Assembly: GCF_010468565.1 (NCBI RefSeq)
Contig: NZ_WUEG01000007.1
Coordinates: 62,001-126,000 of the forward strand
Source: Allomuricauda sp. TY007
GTDB lineage: Bacteria > Bacteroidota > Bacteroidia > Flavobacteriales > Flavobacteriaceae
Direction: 5' to 3'
DNA length: 64,000 nt
Made by a program: the position numbers and the translations under genes. Within the stretch, counting starts at the first letter, position 1. Each line of letters starts with the position of its first letter. The notes beneath the pieces were generated by a model that was not told the origin of the DNA, made no database searches, and was given only the letters and a program-made list of their open reading frames with translations. Positions 1-9,752 of this stretch are shown here, one piece after another.

Positions 1-166
1 TATTGGATATACACCCACTGAAACAACCTTTAAATTCAATTAAATTACAGTGTAAAAAGAAAAAAGCACACAAAGAACAAACCATAAAACAACCTGAACC
101 CCAATAGCTTTTTATTAACTTTAGCAATTAAGGGATTTTGCACACATCGTTTATATTTAAGAACCA

Positions 167-1849
167 ATGATACATCAACTAAGCAAACCAATTACCAACC
201 TACTGTACATCTTTCTTGGATCCCTTTTATTGGTTTCCTGTAAGAGTAATTCAAAAAAGGATGAAACTCAAAAAGAAGAAAGTAAAAAAAGACCCAATAT
301 TGTTTTTATAATAAGCGATGACCATGCTTATCAAGCCATAAGTGCTTATGGCGGACGATTGGCTGAAGTTGCTCCAACGCCAAATATTGATAGAATCGCC
401 AAGGAAGGAATGCTATTTGACAATTGCTTGGTCACAAACTCCATCTGTGGGCCATCAAGAGCAACCATCCTCACAGGAAAGTACAGTCATCAAAACGGAT
501 TTATTGACAATACCATTGGTACCAAATTCGATTTTAGCCAACAGACATTTGGAGAACTCCTCCAACAAGCTGGATACAAGACAGGGGTTTTGGGAAAACT
601 GCACTTGGGAGATACCCCGTCCAAAGGCTTTGATTATGTGGATATCCTACCTGGACAAGGCTCCTATTACAACCCTACCTTCATCAACGAGGAAGGACAG
701 TATCAATTGGAGGGCTATACCACTGAAATTATTACCGACAAGGCCATTAAATGGATGGATTCCGTTAAGTCCCAAAAGCAACCTTTTATGCTGTTTCTTG
801 GACATAAATCCCCACACAGGCCTTGGCAGCCCGGCCCCAATGAATTGGGCATGTACGAAAATGTTGAGATTCCCGAACCTGAAACCTTGTTTGATGACTA
901 TTCAGGAAACAGGGAGGTAGCTTCCTTAAACTATATGTCCATTTCCGAAGCAATGAAAATGGAACAAGATCTCAAAATAACGGACCAGCCTCAAAATGGT
1001 TTTACCGCGGAACAACAAAAAATGTGGGACTCCATCTATGGCCCGATCAATGAAAAATTCAAAAAGGACAATCCTCAAGGCGACGATCTCACCCGATTCA
1101 AATACCAACGCTATATGCGGGATTACCTAGCCAGTGTGGCCGGGGTAGACAAAAGTGTAGGCCACGTCTTGGACTATTTAAAAGATGCTGGGCTAGATGA
1201 GAATACCATAGTCATCTACACCTCCGACCAAGGCTTTTATTTAGGGGAACACGGTTGGTTCGATAAACGGTGGATGTACAAAGAATCCTTGCGCACCCCT
1301 TTATTGGTAAAATGGCCCGGAACCGTTAAGCCCGGAACGGTCAATACCGATTTGGTTTCCAATCTCGACTTCGCCGAAACCTTTCTGGATATTGCAAAAA
1401 CCAAAATTCAGGAAGATATGCAAGGAAAAAGCATAGTGCCCGTATTGGAAGGAAATACACCATCCGATTGGCGAAAGGCTCATTATTACCATTATTACGA
1501 GCATCCTTCGGAACACGATGTAAGACGTCATTATGGAATTACCACCGATAGGTATAAATTGATTCACTTCTATTACGATATGGATGTGTGGGAATTGTAT
1601 GATTTGCAGAAGGACCCCAATGAACTGAGCAACATTTACGGAAATCCCGAATATGCAGAGGTTCAGGACAAACTACACAAACAACTGGAGGAGCTCAGGA
1701 TAAAATATGAAGACAATGATTCCTTAAACCAACAATTTATAGAGGAATACAATGAAAAAGTGAAGAAAAACCCTTTGATCGAGTATTGGAAGCTTTCACC
1801 CGAAGAGATGAAAAAATTGTATCAGGAGTATTTAAAAAACAGGGAGTAA
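167..1849 (+). CDS. S1-family sulfatase, lipoprotein
   Basis: Hydrolyses sulfate esters, probably of a sulfated glycan, at the cell surface or in the periplasm. The N-terminus is a lipoprotein signal (hydrophobic run then LLLVSC near residue 25). The alkaline-phosphatase-like fold starts at PNIVFIISDDH (metal-binding Asp pair, about residues 43-53). The sulfatase signature C-G-P-S-R near residue 94 supplies the Cys converted to formylglycine, followed by the TGK motif. A second metal site is YTSDQGFYLGEHGW near residue 355. The length, 560 aa, is normal for S1 enzymes. The next gene encodes the maturase, 66 bp downstream, so the two are probably co-transcribed. The exact substrate cannot be read; closest in style to GlcNAc-6-sulfatase or heparan-type exo-sulfatases. 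Confidence 0.93.
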   Translation: MIHQLSKPITNLLYIFLGSLLLVSCKSNSKKDETQKEESKKRPNIVFIISDDHAYQAISAYGGRLAEVAPTPNIDRIAKEGMLFDNCLVTNSICGPSRATILTGKYSHQNGFIDNTIGTKFDFSQQTFGELLQQAGYKTGVLGKLHLGDTPSKGFDYVDILPGQGSYYNPTFINEEGQYQLEGYTTEIITDKAIKWMDSVKSQKQPFMLFLGHKSPHRPWQPGPNELGMYENVEIPEPETLFDDYSGNREVASLNYMSISEAMKMEQDLKITDQPQNGFTAEQQKMWDSIYGPINEKFKKDNPQGDDLTRFKYQRYMRDYLASVAGVDKSVGHVLDYLKDAGLDENTIVIYTSDQGFYLGEHGWFDKRWMYKESLRTPLLVKWPGTVKPGTVNTDLVSNLDFAETFLDIAKTKIQEDMQGKSIVPVLEGNTPSDWRKAHYYHYYEHPSEHDVRRHYGITTDRYKLIHFYYDMDVWELYDLQKDPNELSNIYGNPEYAEVQDKLHKQLEELRIKYEDNDSLNQQFIEEYNEKVKKNPLIEYWKLSPEEMKKLYQEYLKNRE

Positions 1850-1915
1850 AGCTTGAACATCTCACGAACCATTGCAGAATACTTCGGACAAAAACGTTTA
1901 AAAAACGAAAACAAA

Positions 1916-3016
1916 ATGACACCTCAGCATACCTTTTCTTTTTACTTTTTATTATTTACCCTGTTTATTGGCTGTAAATCCAAAACGGACCCATCAAAAG
2001 AAAGCATTGGCACTTCCAAAACAACAGAGTATGTAAAGCCGAGCAAAGCTCCCAGTGAAGCTCCCGAAGGCATGGTATGGATACCTGGAGGGACATTTTA
2101 CCAAGGTGCTGTAGAATCGGATAAGATGGCCATGGCACACGAGAAGCCCAGACACCCAGTTGCGATAGATGGTTTTTTTATGGACATTCATGAGGTAACC
2201 AATGCCCAGTTTGCCAAATTTGTTGAGGAAACTGGCTATGTTACCATGGCCGAACGTGAGATAGATTGGGAAGAAATGAAAAAGCAGTTGCCCGAAGGCA
2301 CCCAAAAACCCCACGATTCCATTCTACAGCCGGGTTCTTTGGTTTTTAAAAAAACAAAATCCAGTGTCCCCAACCTGTATGATTACTCCCAATGGTGGGA
2401 ATGGAAGATCGGTGCCAGTTGGAAGCATCCCAATGGTCCCGACAGCAATATTAATGGCAAAGAAGACCATCCTGTGGTCCACATAGCCTACGAGGATGCA
2501 CAGGCCTATTGTAAATGGGCAGGACGTAGATTGCCCACGGAAGCTGAGTGGGAGTTTGCGGCCCGTGCCGGAAAAACGGACAGCAAGTTTTTTTGGGGCA
2601 ACGACATCGACCGGCTCAGTTCTCATGCCAATTCTTGGGAAGGCGAATTTCCTGTGGAAAATACGATGGAAGACGGTTTTGAACGCAGAGCACCGATCAT
2701 GAGCTACCCCAAAAACGATTTTGGCCTTTACGATATGGCCGGCAACGTTTGGGAATGGACCAGTGATTGGTACAACACCAACTACTATCAAAAGCTGGCT
2801 TCGAGCGGGGAGGTCGCACAGAACCCAACAGGGGCAGCAAGTGCGTTCAATTCAAATAACCCTTATGCCAAGGAACGCGTGATCAAAGGAGGATCGTTCC
2901 TCTGTAGTGCTTCTTATTGTGCAAGCTATAGAATTTCCGCACGCATGGCCACCAGTCCGGATTCGGGTATGGAACATTTGGGCTTTAGGACCGTTCGCTC
3001 AGCAAATATGCCATAA
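1916..3016 (+). CDS. Formylglycine-generating enzyme (SUMF1 domain), lipoprotein
   Basis: Oxidises the sulfatase active-site Cys to formylglycine. I place the start at ATG 1916 because it gives a clean lipoprotein signal (FTLFIGC); an in-frame ATG at 1853 would add 21 charged residues before it. The FGE-sulfatase fold begins at GMVWIPGGTFYQGA and contains RRLPTEAEWEFAAR and DMAGNVWEWTSDWY. The catalytic region GGSFLCSASYC keeps both cysteines in the C-x4-C arrangement of true FGE, followed by SPDSG..HLGFR as in the human enzyme, so this is likely a real maturase rather than a generic SUMF1 protein. The export signal is odd: FGE usually acts before sulfatase secretion. Confidence 0.9.
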   Translation: MTPQHTFSFYFLLFTLFIGCKSKTDPSKESIGTSKTTEYVKPSKAPSEAPEGMVWIPGGTFYQGAVESDKMAMAHEKPRHPVAIDGFFMDIHEVTNAQFAKFVEETGYVTMAEREIDWEEMKKQLPEGTQKPHDSILQPGSLVFKKTKSSVPNLYDYSQWWEWKIGASWKHPNGPDSNINGKEDHPVVHIAYEDAQAYCKWAGRRLPTEAEWEFAARAGKTDSKFFWGNDIDRLSSHANSWEGEFPVENTMEDGFERRAPIMSYPKNDFGLYDMAGNVWEWTSDWYNTNYYQKLASSGEVAQNPTGAASAFNSNNPYAKERVIKGGSFLCSASYCASYRISARMATSPDSGMEHLGFRTVRSANMP

Positions 3017-3026
3017 TTTTAAAGGT

Positions 3027-3839
3027 ATGGGTACAGCAATTAAAGTGAACAACAAGATTTCACATGTACTGGATATAAAAATCGAGCCCTTTGATGTGAA
3101 CAAACGCTATACCAGACCACACCGGCACAATAAGTATCTGGAACTGGTTTATTTTAGCAAGGGATCGGGTTTTCACTATATGGATCAAGATTCGTATGAA
3201 ATCAAACCTCCCATAGCTTTTATCATCAAAAAAGATGAAGTGCACCATTGGCAGATTGATACCGTACCCGAAGGGTATGTTATTATAATTAAAGATGGTT
3301 TTTTGGACAAAACATTGGACAAACAAATCAATGATCAATTCAGACAGCTTGAAAATCACCGAGCATTTGAAGTACCCATTGATGCATCGCTCAATTCCCT
3401 CTTTAAATTGGCCTCCGAACTGGTTAAGGACCAAGCAAAAGGTTCCCAAATTACGGTAGAAGGAATTCTTAAGGCCCTGCTGTCCAAAATATTGCACTAC
3501 GCACCCAACAAATCCCATTCGGAACAGAATTTGGCATTTCATTTTAAACAGCTACTTCAAGAAAGCCCAAGAAATGATGTCTCACATTACGCTGATTTAT
3601 TGCATACCAGCTCCCAGAACCTAAACACGCATTGTAAAAAAGAGTTCGGAAAGACGGCTTCACAGGTAATTGCCCAACAGATCATTAAAGAAGCAAAACG
3701 CCAACTTACCTACACCAACCTTTCTATAAGCGAAATAGCTTATGCCTCAAATTTTAAAGATAGTTCCCATTTTATAAAATATTTTAAACGGTTTGAGGGA
3801 GTTACCCCACTACAGTTCAAGAAAAACAAGGTTTTATAG
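3027..3839 (+). CDS. AraC-family transcriptional regulator
   Basis: One-component regulator of about 270 aa. ATG 3027 lies 10 bp after the FGE stop with AAAGG just upstream; the longer in-frame start at 2907 would sit inside the FGE gene. The N-terminal half is a cupin-like sensor domain (PHRHNKYLELVYFSKGSGFHYMD, KKDEVHHWQID). The C-terminal 100 residues hold two HTH motifs, with the second matching the AraC signature (ISEIAYASNFKDSSHFIKYF...GVTPLQFKK). Being the third gene of the sulfatase/FGE operon and 81 bp before an outer-membrane receptor, it probably controls this cluster in response to a small ligand, which cannot be named from sequence. Confidence 0.9.
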   Translation: MGTAIKVNNKISHVLDIKIEPFDVNKRYTRPHRHNKYLELVYFSKGSGFHYMDQDSYEIKPPIAFIIKKDEVHHWQIDTVPEGYVIIIKDGFLDKTLDKQINDQFRQLENHRAFEVPIDASLNSLFKLASELVKDQAKGSQITVEGILKALLSKILHYAPNKSHSEQNLAFHFKQLLQESPRNDVSHYADLLHTSSQNLNTHCKKEFGKTASQVIAQQIIKEAKRQLTYTNLSISEIAYASNFKDSSHFIKYFKRFEGVTPLQFKKNKVL

Positions 3840-3919
3840 GTACCATTCTTTTTTCAAAAGGACTATAATCACACTATTGCGGTATTTAATTTTGAGGCAA
3901 ATAATATCAGCCTTAAACT

Positions 3920-6394
3920 ATGTTGTCCAGATTCCCCTTCTGCTTTCTTCTGCTCTTGTTCACAACCGTTACATCCGCCCAGATTACTGGAAAAATTGTC
4001 GATGCAACGGAGCAAAACCCCTTGGAATATGCCACTGCGGCCCTGTATGACCAATCTTCAGAACAGCTGATTACAGGGGTCATCACGGATTTAGATGGAA
4101 ATTTTACCATGGAGGGAGTAAAAAAAGGCACCTATTATCTTGAGGCTTCCTTTATAGGATATCGCACAAGAGTGGTCAAGGATATTGAAATCCCCAATAG
4201 AAACGCTACAATACAGCTTGGAACCATAGCATTGTCCATGGGCGAAAATCAACTGGATGAAGTTGTTGTTGAGGGAGAACGGGCGGCCATTATCAACAAA
4301 ATTGACCGACAGGTTTTCGATGCCACCAATTTTCAGAACAGTCAAGGGGGAAGTGCTACGGATGTGATAAGGAACATTCCTTCGGTTACGGTAAACGGTT
4401 TGGGCGAAATCAATGTGCGGGGCAGTAGTGGCTTTGTAGTCTTGCTCAATGGTAAACCTGTGCAGGGAGGTGCAACGACCTTATTGAACCAACTACCTGC
4501 CAACTCCATTGACCAAGTTGAAGTGATTACAGCTCCTTCGGCCAAGTATGATCCTGAAGGAAAGGCTGGAATTCTCAACATAATCACCAAAAAAGGAGCT
4601 ATTGACGGGGCATTTGCCCAAATCAATATAAAAGGAGGATTCCCATCCATAGAAAAATATGACAACGCAGAGGCCCATCAACGTTATGGCATTGATGCTA
4701 CCTATAACGTGATCAAGGGCGATTGGAACATTTCCCTTGGGGCCAACTACCAGCGAAATGACCTTGGAGGACGACGCGAAGGGGATGTCTTTACCATCAT
4801 TAACGATACATTGACCCAGTTTCCATCCGATGGGGAACGCAGTTTTGACGAGGTGAACTATAGCGGAAGGTTTTCGGTGGATTACACTCCGGACACTACC
4901 AATACATATTCCCTCGGTTTTTATGCAGGCAAACGCAGTAAGGACAGGACTGCAGACATCCTTTATTATGACAACCATGCCATAACACCGGCAATGGCTG
5001 GGAATCGTGTGTATACCATGCAGTACTTTAACGAGAACCTGAGGATCAGAAAAGGTGACTTTGTTTTGGGAAGCCTGGATTATGCCCACATCTTTAACAA
5101 CACCTCCAAACTTTCCACATCATTCCTATATGAATATACCTTGTTGGGAGGCCCGACCACCAACCGCAATCTCGGATACCCGGATACAAACACGGTTCTG
5201 CAGGACGAATACAATACCAACGACAACCCTTTGCACGGAATTCGCTTTCAGCTAGATTATATATGGAGTCCATTTTCCTTTGGGCAATTGGAAACAGGTT
5301 ACCAGTACCGATTGTTGAATCATACGGGCGATTTTGTTTATGAAAGAAGAAATAATGTAACTGGTCAGTTTGAACTGGTACCAGAATTTTCGAGCGAGGT
5401 GGACCTCAAAAGAAAATTACATTCCGGTTATGCCCAATTGAGTGGTAAAAAAGAATCATGGGAATATTCAGCGGGAACAAGGGTCGAAGCCATGAATCGG
5501 GAATTTGACCTTAGGGACAAGACCAATACCATAGATACCACCTATGTGTACGATTACATAAAACTGTTCCCATCCGCTTCGGTGCAATACACATTTAAGA
5601 ACAATACCAAAGTAAAAGCCGCCTATAGCAAAAGAGTGGAACGCACCACCACATTTAAAATGAACCCGTTTCCAGAACGGGAACACTCCGAGACTTTGGA
5701 ACAGGGAGACCCTACATTAAAGCCAGAATTTATTGATTTGTTCGAGTTGGGAGTAACCAAAAACTTTAAAGGGGGAAACTCGATTTATGCCACAGTTTAT
5801 TACCAAGATGTAAAAAATCTGGTCAACCGTGTCAATACTATCCACAACGATACCATCTTGAACCGAATATATAGCAATGTGGGAAAGGCACATGCCTTGG
5901 GTCTTGAACTGGGGGCACAATTCGAACCCACGAATAATTGGTCAAACTTTGTGGGCGCTAACTTCTACAACTATACAATTGATGGTTTTTTTGACAATAG
6001 GGCTGTAGATTCCGAAACCTTTGTATATTCCCTCAATGCCAACAGCACCGTTGACTTTTCCGAAACAGCATCACTCCAGTTTACCTTCAACTATATTTCG
6101 GATAGAAACACGGCCCAAGGACAAGATTCCCGTTTCTACTCCCCTAACCTCACTTTTAGAAAAACCTTTTTTAACAATCGCCTTAGCGCAACATTGCAGT
6201 GGCAGAATATAGACCTTGGACTACTGGACACCAATGAGCAAAGAATTACCACTTTTAGGGAGAATGAGTTTTATACAACCACCAATTATGTCTACGAAGT
6301 GGATATGATCATCCTGAACCTCTCCTACACCTTCAATAACAGAAAGAACAAATCAAGGTTCATCGACAGTGAGTTTGGAAAAAAAGAATTTTAA
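3920..6394 (+). CDS. TonB-dependent outer-membrane receptor, OMP_b-brl_3 type
   Basis: An 824-aa outer-membrane protein with a Sec signal (FPFCFLLLLFTTVTSAQ). Residues about 22-110 form a carboxypeptidase-regulatory-like beta-sandwich (ITGKIVDATEQNPLEYATAALYD). A plug domain follows (GGSATDVIRNIPSVTVNGLGEINVRGSSGFVVLLNGKP, then IDQVEVITAPSAKYDPEGKAGILNIITKK). The rest is a beta-barrel with many aromatic-ended strands, ending near FNNRKNKSRF. This class differs from SusC receptors and has no SusD partner here. Position after the sulfatase/AraC operon suggests import of a product of desulfation, but that is inference. Confidence 0.9.
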   Translation: MLSRFPFCFLLLLFTTVTSAQITGKIVDATEQNPLEYATAALYDQSSEQLITGVITDLDGNFTMEGVKKGTYYLEASFIGYRTRVVKDIEIPNRNATIQLGTIALSMGENQLDEVVVEGERAAIINKIDRQVFDATNFQNSQGGSATDVIRNIPSVTVNGLGEINVRGSSGFVVLLNGKPVQGGATTLLNQLPANSIDQVEVITAPSAKYDPEGKAGILNIITKKGAIDGAFAQINIKGGFPSIEKYDNAEAHQRYGIDATYNVIKGDWNISLGANYQRNDLGGRREGDVFTIINDTLTQFPSDGERSFDEVNYSGRFSVDYTPDTTNTYSLGFYAGKRSKDRTADILYYDNHAITPAMAGNRVYTMQYFNENLRIRKGDFVLGSLDYAHIFNNTSKLSTSFLYEYTLLGGPTTNRNLGYPDTNTVLQDEYNTNDNPLHGIRFQLDYIWSPFSFGQLETGYQYRLLNHTGDFVYERRNNVTGQFELVPEFSSEVDLKRKLHSGYAQLSGKKESWEYSAGTRVEAMNREFDLRDKTNTIDTTYVYDYIKLFPSASVQYTFKNNTKVKAAYSKRVERTTTFKMNPFPEREHSETLEQGDPTLKPEFIDLFELGVTKNFKGGNSIYATVYYQDVKNLVNRVNTIHNDTILNRIYSNVGKAHALGLELGAQFEPTNNWSNFVGANFYNYTIDGFFDNRAVDSETFVYSLNANSTVDFSETASLQFTFNYISDRNTAQGQDSRFYSPNLTFRKTFFNNRLSATLQWQNIDLGLLDTNEQRITTFRENEFYTTTNYVYEVDMIILNLSYTFNNRKNKSRFIDSEFGKKEF

Positions 6395-6652
6395 TCGATT
6401 ATTGAAACCATAAATTATTTGAAAAATCACCATATACACAGGGACAATTCCCAGTTTTTGAATATCCTACACCTCTCCCCCTTTAACAATGCCCACCAAA
6501 ATCAGGTAGCACCCAAAAGCATTTTTTATAATGTTGTTTTTGATGGACAGCAAGCATATCTACATTCTATTTCGAAGGATTCAATATTTAGGTAATAATG
6601 GCTCTTTTACCATAATCTGAATCAGTATCAGTTTGGATTATGACTCGTTTAC
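6395..6652. other. Intergenic stretch without recognisable gene
   Basis: AT-rich spacer between the receptor and the export operon. I see no convincing ORF, RNA gene or strong terminator hairpin in it. Its right end borders a weak copy of the composite promoter described for the stress island. Confidence 0.6.
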
Positions 6653-6695
6653 TGATCTTGCTCATATTTCATATCCATATTTTATTGGTAATTTG
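6653..6695 (+). promoter_or_regulatory. Weak candidate TGA-N6-TCA promoter
   Basis: TGATCTTGCTCA at 6653-6664 is followed after exactly 23 bases by GTAATTTG at 6688-6695. The TGA/TCA core and the TTTG of the -7 box fall at the same spacing as in the 13 island promoters, but position 9 of the palindrome is C rather than purine and the TA of the -7 box is shifted by one. A start near 6700 would fit the export operon beginning at 6707-6719. Confidence 0.35.
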
Positions 6696-6718
6696 AACAA
6701 TATCCCATGTCAATTGCA

Positions 6719-7804
6719 ATGAAATACTTTTCGCTGTTCGCCATCTTCACCTCCCTCCTATTCTCTTGTACCCAAAAAAAGGAGAAAACATATCCGGAGA
6801 AGTTGCCAATGACGGAATCTGTATATGCTTCCGCCACTGTGCAGCCCGACAGCATGTACCAGGTACACTCCGTGGCCATGGGCATTCTGGACAAAATCTG
6901 GGTGGAAGAAGGCGATAAAGTGGCCAAGGGAGACCAAATTCTACAGATTACCAACACCTCGCCCGAACTGAACAAGGAAAATGCCCGGTTGGCCCTTGAA
7001 CTGGCCCGAAATAATTACAGTGGCACTGCGGCAGTGCTGAGCAGTATCGAGGATGAAATCGAAGCGGCAAAACTCCAGCTCAAAAACGATTCCATCAACT
7101 ATTACCGCCAAAAAAAACTCTGGGACCAGAACATTGGTTCTAAAGTGGAGTTTGACAACAAAAAACTGGTCTATGAACTATCCCAAAACCGGCTGGAACT
7201 CCTAAAAAAGAAATTCGATCAGGCCAAAAACGAACTGGAAACCCAACTTAGACAAGCCGAAAACAATTATAAAACCTCACTCACAACCACCAACGATTTC
7301 ACCATCATGAGCAAAATAAACGGAACGGTGTATGCGCTCTACAAAAATCCCGGAGAAATCGTGAACACTGTGGAGCCTGTGGCAACCATCGGCAAGAGCG
7401 ATACGTTTGTAGTGGAGTTGTTGGTGGACGAGGTAGATATCGTGAAACTTCATATTGGACAAAAGGTATTCATTACACTCGACTCCTATAATGCAAGCGT
7501 TTTTGAAGGCACCTTGGACAAAATCTACCCCAGAAAAGATGAACGCTCACAAACTTTCAAAGTTGAGGCCTTGTTCAATGACCCTCCTGAGACTTTGTAT
7601 CCCGGTCTTTCCGGAGAAGGGAATATTGTCATCGCCGAAAAGAAAGAAGCCCTCGTTATTCCAAAAGCATATCTGATCAATGGATCTAAGGTGCTTACAG
7701 ATGAGGGTGAAACTTCCGTGACCATCGGCCTTGAAAACATGGTCATGGTGGAAATTTTGGATGGAATCAACGAAAACACGGCCATATACAAACCTGAACC
7801 ATGA
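6719..7804 (+). CDS. HlyD/MacA-like periplasmic adaptor lipoprotein
   Basis: Adaptor subunit linking an inner-membrane ABC exporter to an outer-membrane channel. ATG 6719 gives a classical lipoprotein signal (FTSLLFSC); an ATG at 6707 would add four residues. A biotinyl-lipoyl-like half motif (VHSVAMGILDKIWVEEGDKVAKGDQIL) is followed by a coiled-coil hairpin (about residues 85-200, rich in E, K, L, N) and a second lipoyl half plus beta-barrel (IMSKINGTVYALYKNPGEIV, GQKVFITLDSY). It overlaps the permease gene by 4 bp (ATGA), so the three export genes form one operon. Confidence 0.88.
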   Translation: MKYFSLFAIFTSLLFSCTQKKEKTYPEKLPMTESVYASATVQPDSMYQVHSVAMGILDKIWVEEGDKVAKGDQILQITNTSPELNKENARLALELARNNYSGTAAVLSSIEDEIEAAKLQLKNDSINYYRQKKLWDQNIGSKVEFDNKKLVYELSQNRLELLKKKFDQAKNELETQLRQAENNYKTSLTTTNDFTIMSKINGTVYALYKNPGEIVNTVEPVATIGKSDTFVVELLVDEVDIVKLHIGQKVFITLDSYNASVFEGTLDKIYPRKDERSQTFKVEALFNDPPETLYPGLSGEGNIVIAEKKEALVIPKAYLINGSKVLTDEGETSVTIGLENMVMVEILDGINENTAIYKPEP

Positions 7805-9063
7805 TCAATTGGAACGTGATATTGGGCATTGCCAAGACCCATCTTCTCACCAAGATGAAATCCACCGTGACCGCCACTCTGGGGGTCACCTTCGGAATCG
7901 GTTCCTACATCACCTTGGTGAGTTTTATGACAGGGCTGAACACCATGCTGGATGATCTGGTGCTGAACCAAACTCCCCACATTCACATCTATAACGAAAT
8001 CCGTCCCTCCCCTGAACAACCCATTGCCCTTTATGACGATTTCAAGAACGCATTCAACGTGGTGCACTCCATAAAACCCAAATTGAGCCAGAAAAAAATC
8101 CACAATGCGCTACCCATTCTCAATTATCTAAAAAAACAGCCAAACGTGTATGGGGCCACACCACAGTTAAGGGCACAGATTTTTTATCTATCCGGTTCCA
8201 TGGAACTGGGAGGCAATCTTATCGGGGTAGATATCATGGAAGAAGTCCGATTGTCCAACCTACGGGACAATATTGTGGAAGGCTCCCCCGAAGCCTTGAA
8301 AAATAATGAGAATGGTATTCTATTGGGATCCGGACTTGCCGAAAAAATGTCTTTATCGCTTGGTGACAGGGTGCAGATAAGTACGGTGTCCGGAAATATA
8401 TTTCCCTTGAAAATAGTGGGCATTTACCAAAGTGGCATTGCAGAAGTGGACAATATCCAAAGCTTTACCAATCTGAAGACCGTACAGCGCATTTTGGGGG
8501 AAGCAGAAAATTATGTCACGGATATCAACATCAAATTGTTGGACATTACCGAGGCCCAATCCATGGCGGAACAATTGGAAAAACAGTTCAATGTCAAAGC
8601 CATGGGGATCAACGAGGCCAATGCACAGTTTGAAACGGGTTCCAACATCAGGAACCTTATTACCTATGCGGTCTCCATCACCCTGCTCATTGTGGCCGGA
8701 TTTGGCATTTACAACATCCTGAACATGCTTATTTATGAAAAAATGAAGGACATTGCCATACTCAAGGCAACCGGATTTTCGGGAACGGACGTGCAACTCA
8801 TCTTTATGGGGCAGGCCATGATCATTGGTGTTGCAGGGGGTATTTTGGGACTGCTGATCGGGTTTGTCCTCTCAAAACTTATCGACCAGACCCCTTTTGA
8901 GACAGAGGCCCTGCCCACCATCACCACTTATCCTGTAAATTACGACCCGACCTATTATGTAATTGGAATCACTTTTGCCCTTTTATCAACCTTTATTGCT
9001 GGTTATCTGCCCTCCAACAAGGCCAAAAATATCGATCCTGTAAAAATCATTAGAGGAACTTGA
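7801..9063 (+). CDS. ABC transporter permease, MacB/FtsX family
   Basis: Inner-membrane permease of 420 aa. It has one N-terminal membrane segment (about residues 20-42), a large periplasmic MacB-like core domain (about 45-275, including GILLGSGLAEKMSLSLGDRVQI), and three C-terminal membrane segments in the FtsX domain starting at IRNLITYAVSITLLIVAGFGIYN, with the conserved EKMKDIAILKATGFS cytoplasmic loop. It starts inside the adaptor stop codon and ends 11 bp before the ATPase ATG. The cargo is unknown; MacAB, LolCDE-like and peptide exporters share this form. Confidence 0.9.
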   Translation: MINWNVILGIAKTHLLTKMKSTVTATLGVTFGIGSYITLVSFMTGLNTMLDDLVLNQTPHIHIYNEIRPSPEQPIALYDDFKNAFNVVHSIKPKLSQKKIHNALPILNYLKKQPNVYGATPQLRAQIFYLSGSMELGGNLIGVDIMEEVRLSNLRDNIVEGSPEALKNNENGILLGSGLAEKMSLSLGDRVQISTVSGNIFPLKIVGIYQSGIAEVDNIQSFTNLKTVQRILGEAENYVTDINIKLLDITEAQSMAEQLEKQFNVKAMGINEANAQFETGSNIRNLITYAVSITLLIVAGFGIYNILNMLIYEKMKDIAILKATGFSGTDVQLIFMGQAMIIGVAGGILGLLIGFVLSKLIDQTPFETEALPTITTYPVNYDPTYYVIGITFALLSTFIAGYLPSNKAKNIDPVKIIRGT

Positions 9064-9074
9064 TCCCACTGTTT

Positions 9075-9752
9075 ATGGAATTTGTATTGGAAACCAAGGA
9101 TATCAACAAATACTTTCACAAGCCGAAAGAGTTCCACGTACTCAAGAACATCTCCTTTGGTGTAAAAAAAGGTGAATTTACCTCCATCATGGGAAAGTCG
9201 GGATCTGGAAAATCCACCTTGTTGTACATTCTTTCCACTATGGACACGGATTATACTGGGAAATTGTACCTCAACAATGACCTGGTAACCGGCAGATCCC
9301 AAAGAGAACTGTCCCGCATCCGCAACAAGAATATCGGTTTTGTGTTTCAATTCCACTATTTGTTGTCCGAATTCAGTGTTTTGGAAAATGTGATGTTGCC
9401 TGCCAAAAAACTCGGCGAAAAATCCCCTGCCGAGATTGAACGCAATGCCCAGCAAAAACTTGACATGCTCCATATAGGCCATTTGGCGCACCAGCGTGCC
9501 TCCCGGATTTCCGGAGGGGAAAAACAACGCGTTGCGATTGCCCGGGCCCTGATCAATGATCCGACCATTTTGATGGGCGATGAGCCTACTGGCAACTTGG
9601 ACAGCCATAATTCTGAAAATGTGTTCAACATCTTCAAAAAACTCAAGGAAGAACAGGGGCTATCGCTCTTGGTGGTGACCCACGATGAAGATTTCGCCAA
9701 ACGTACCGATCGTATCGTTCAGTTGGAAGACGGGGAGATAATCGCTCAATGA
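9075..9752 (+). CDS. ABC transporter ATP-binding protein, MacB/LolD type
   Basis: ATPase of the adaptor/permease system. Walker A GKSGSGKST, Q-loop FVFQFHYLL, signature RISGGEKQRVAIARAL, Walker B ILMGDEPTGNLD and the switch His in VVTHDE are all present. The ATG at 9075 is preferred; an upstream TTG at 9060 overlaps the permease stop but would add five residues without similarity. Its 3' end overlaps the convergently transcribed universal stress gene by 7 bp, so the two transcripts run into each other. Confidence 0.92.
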   Translation: MEFVLETKDINKYFHKPKEFHVLKNISFGVKKGEFTSIMGKSGSGKSTLLYILSTMDTDYTGKLYLNNDLVTGRSQRELSRIRNKNIGFVFQFHYLLSEFSVLENVMLPAKKLGEKSPAEIERNAQQKLDMLHIGHLAHQRASRISGGEKQRVAIARALINDPTILMGDEPTGNLDSHNSENVFNIFKKLKEEQGLSLLVVTHDEDFAKRTDRIVQLEDGEIIAQ

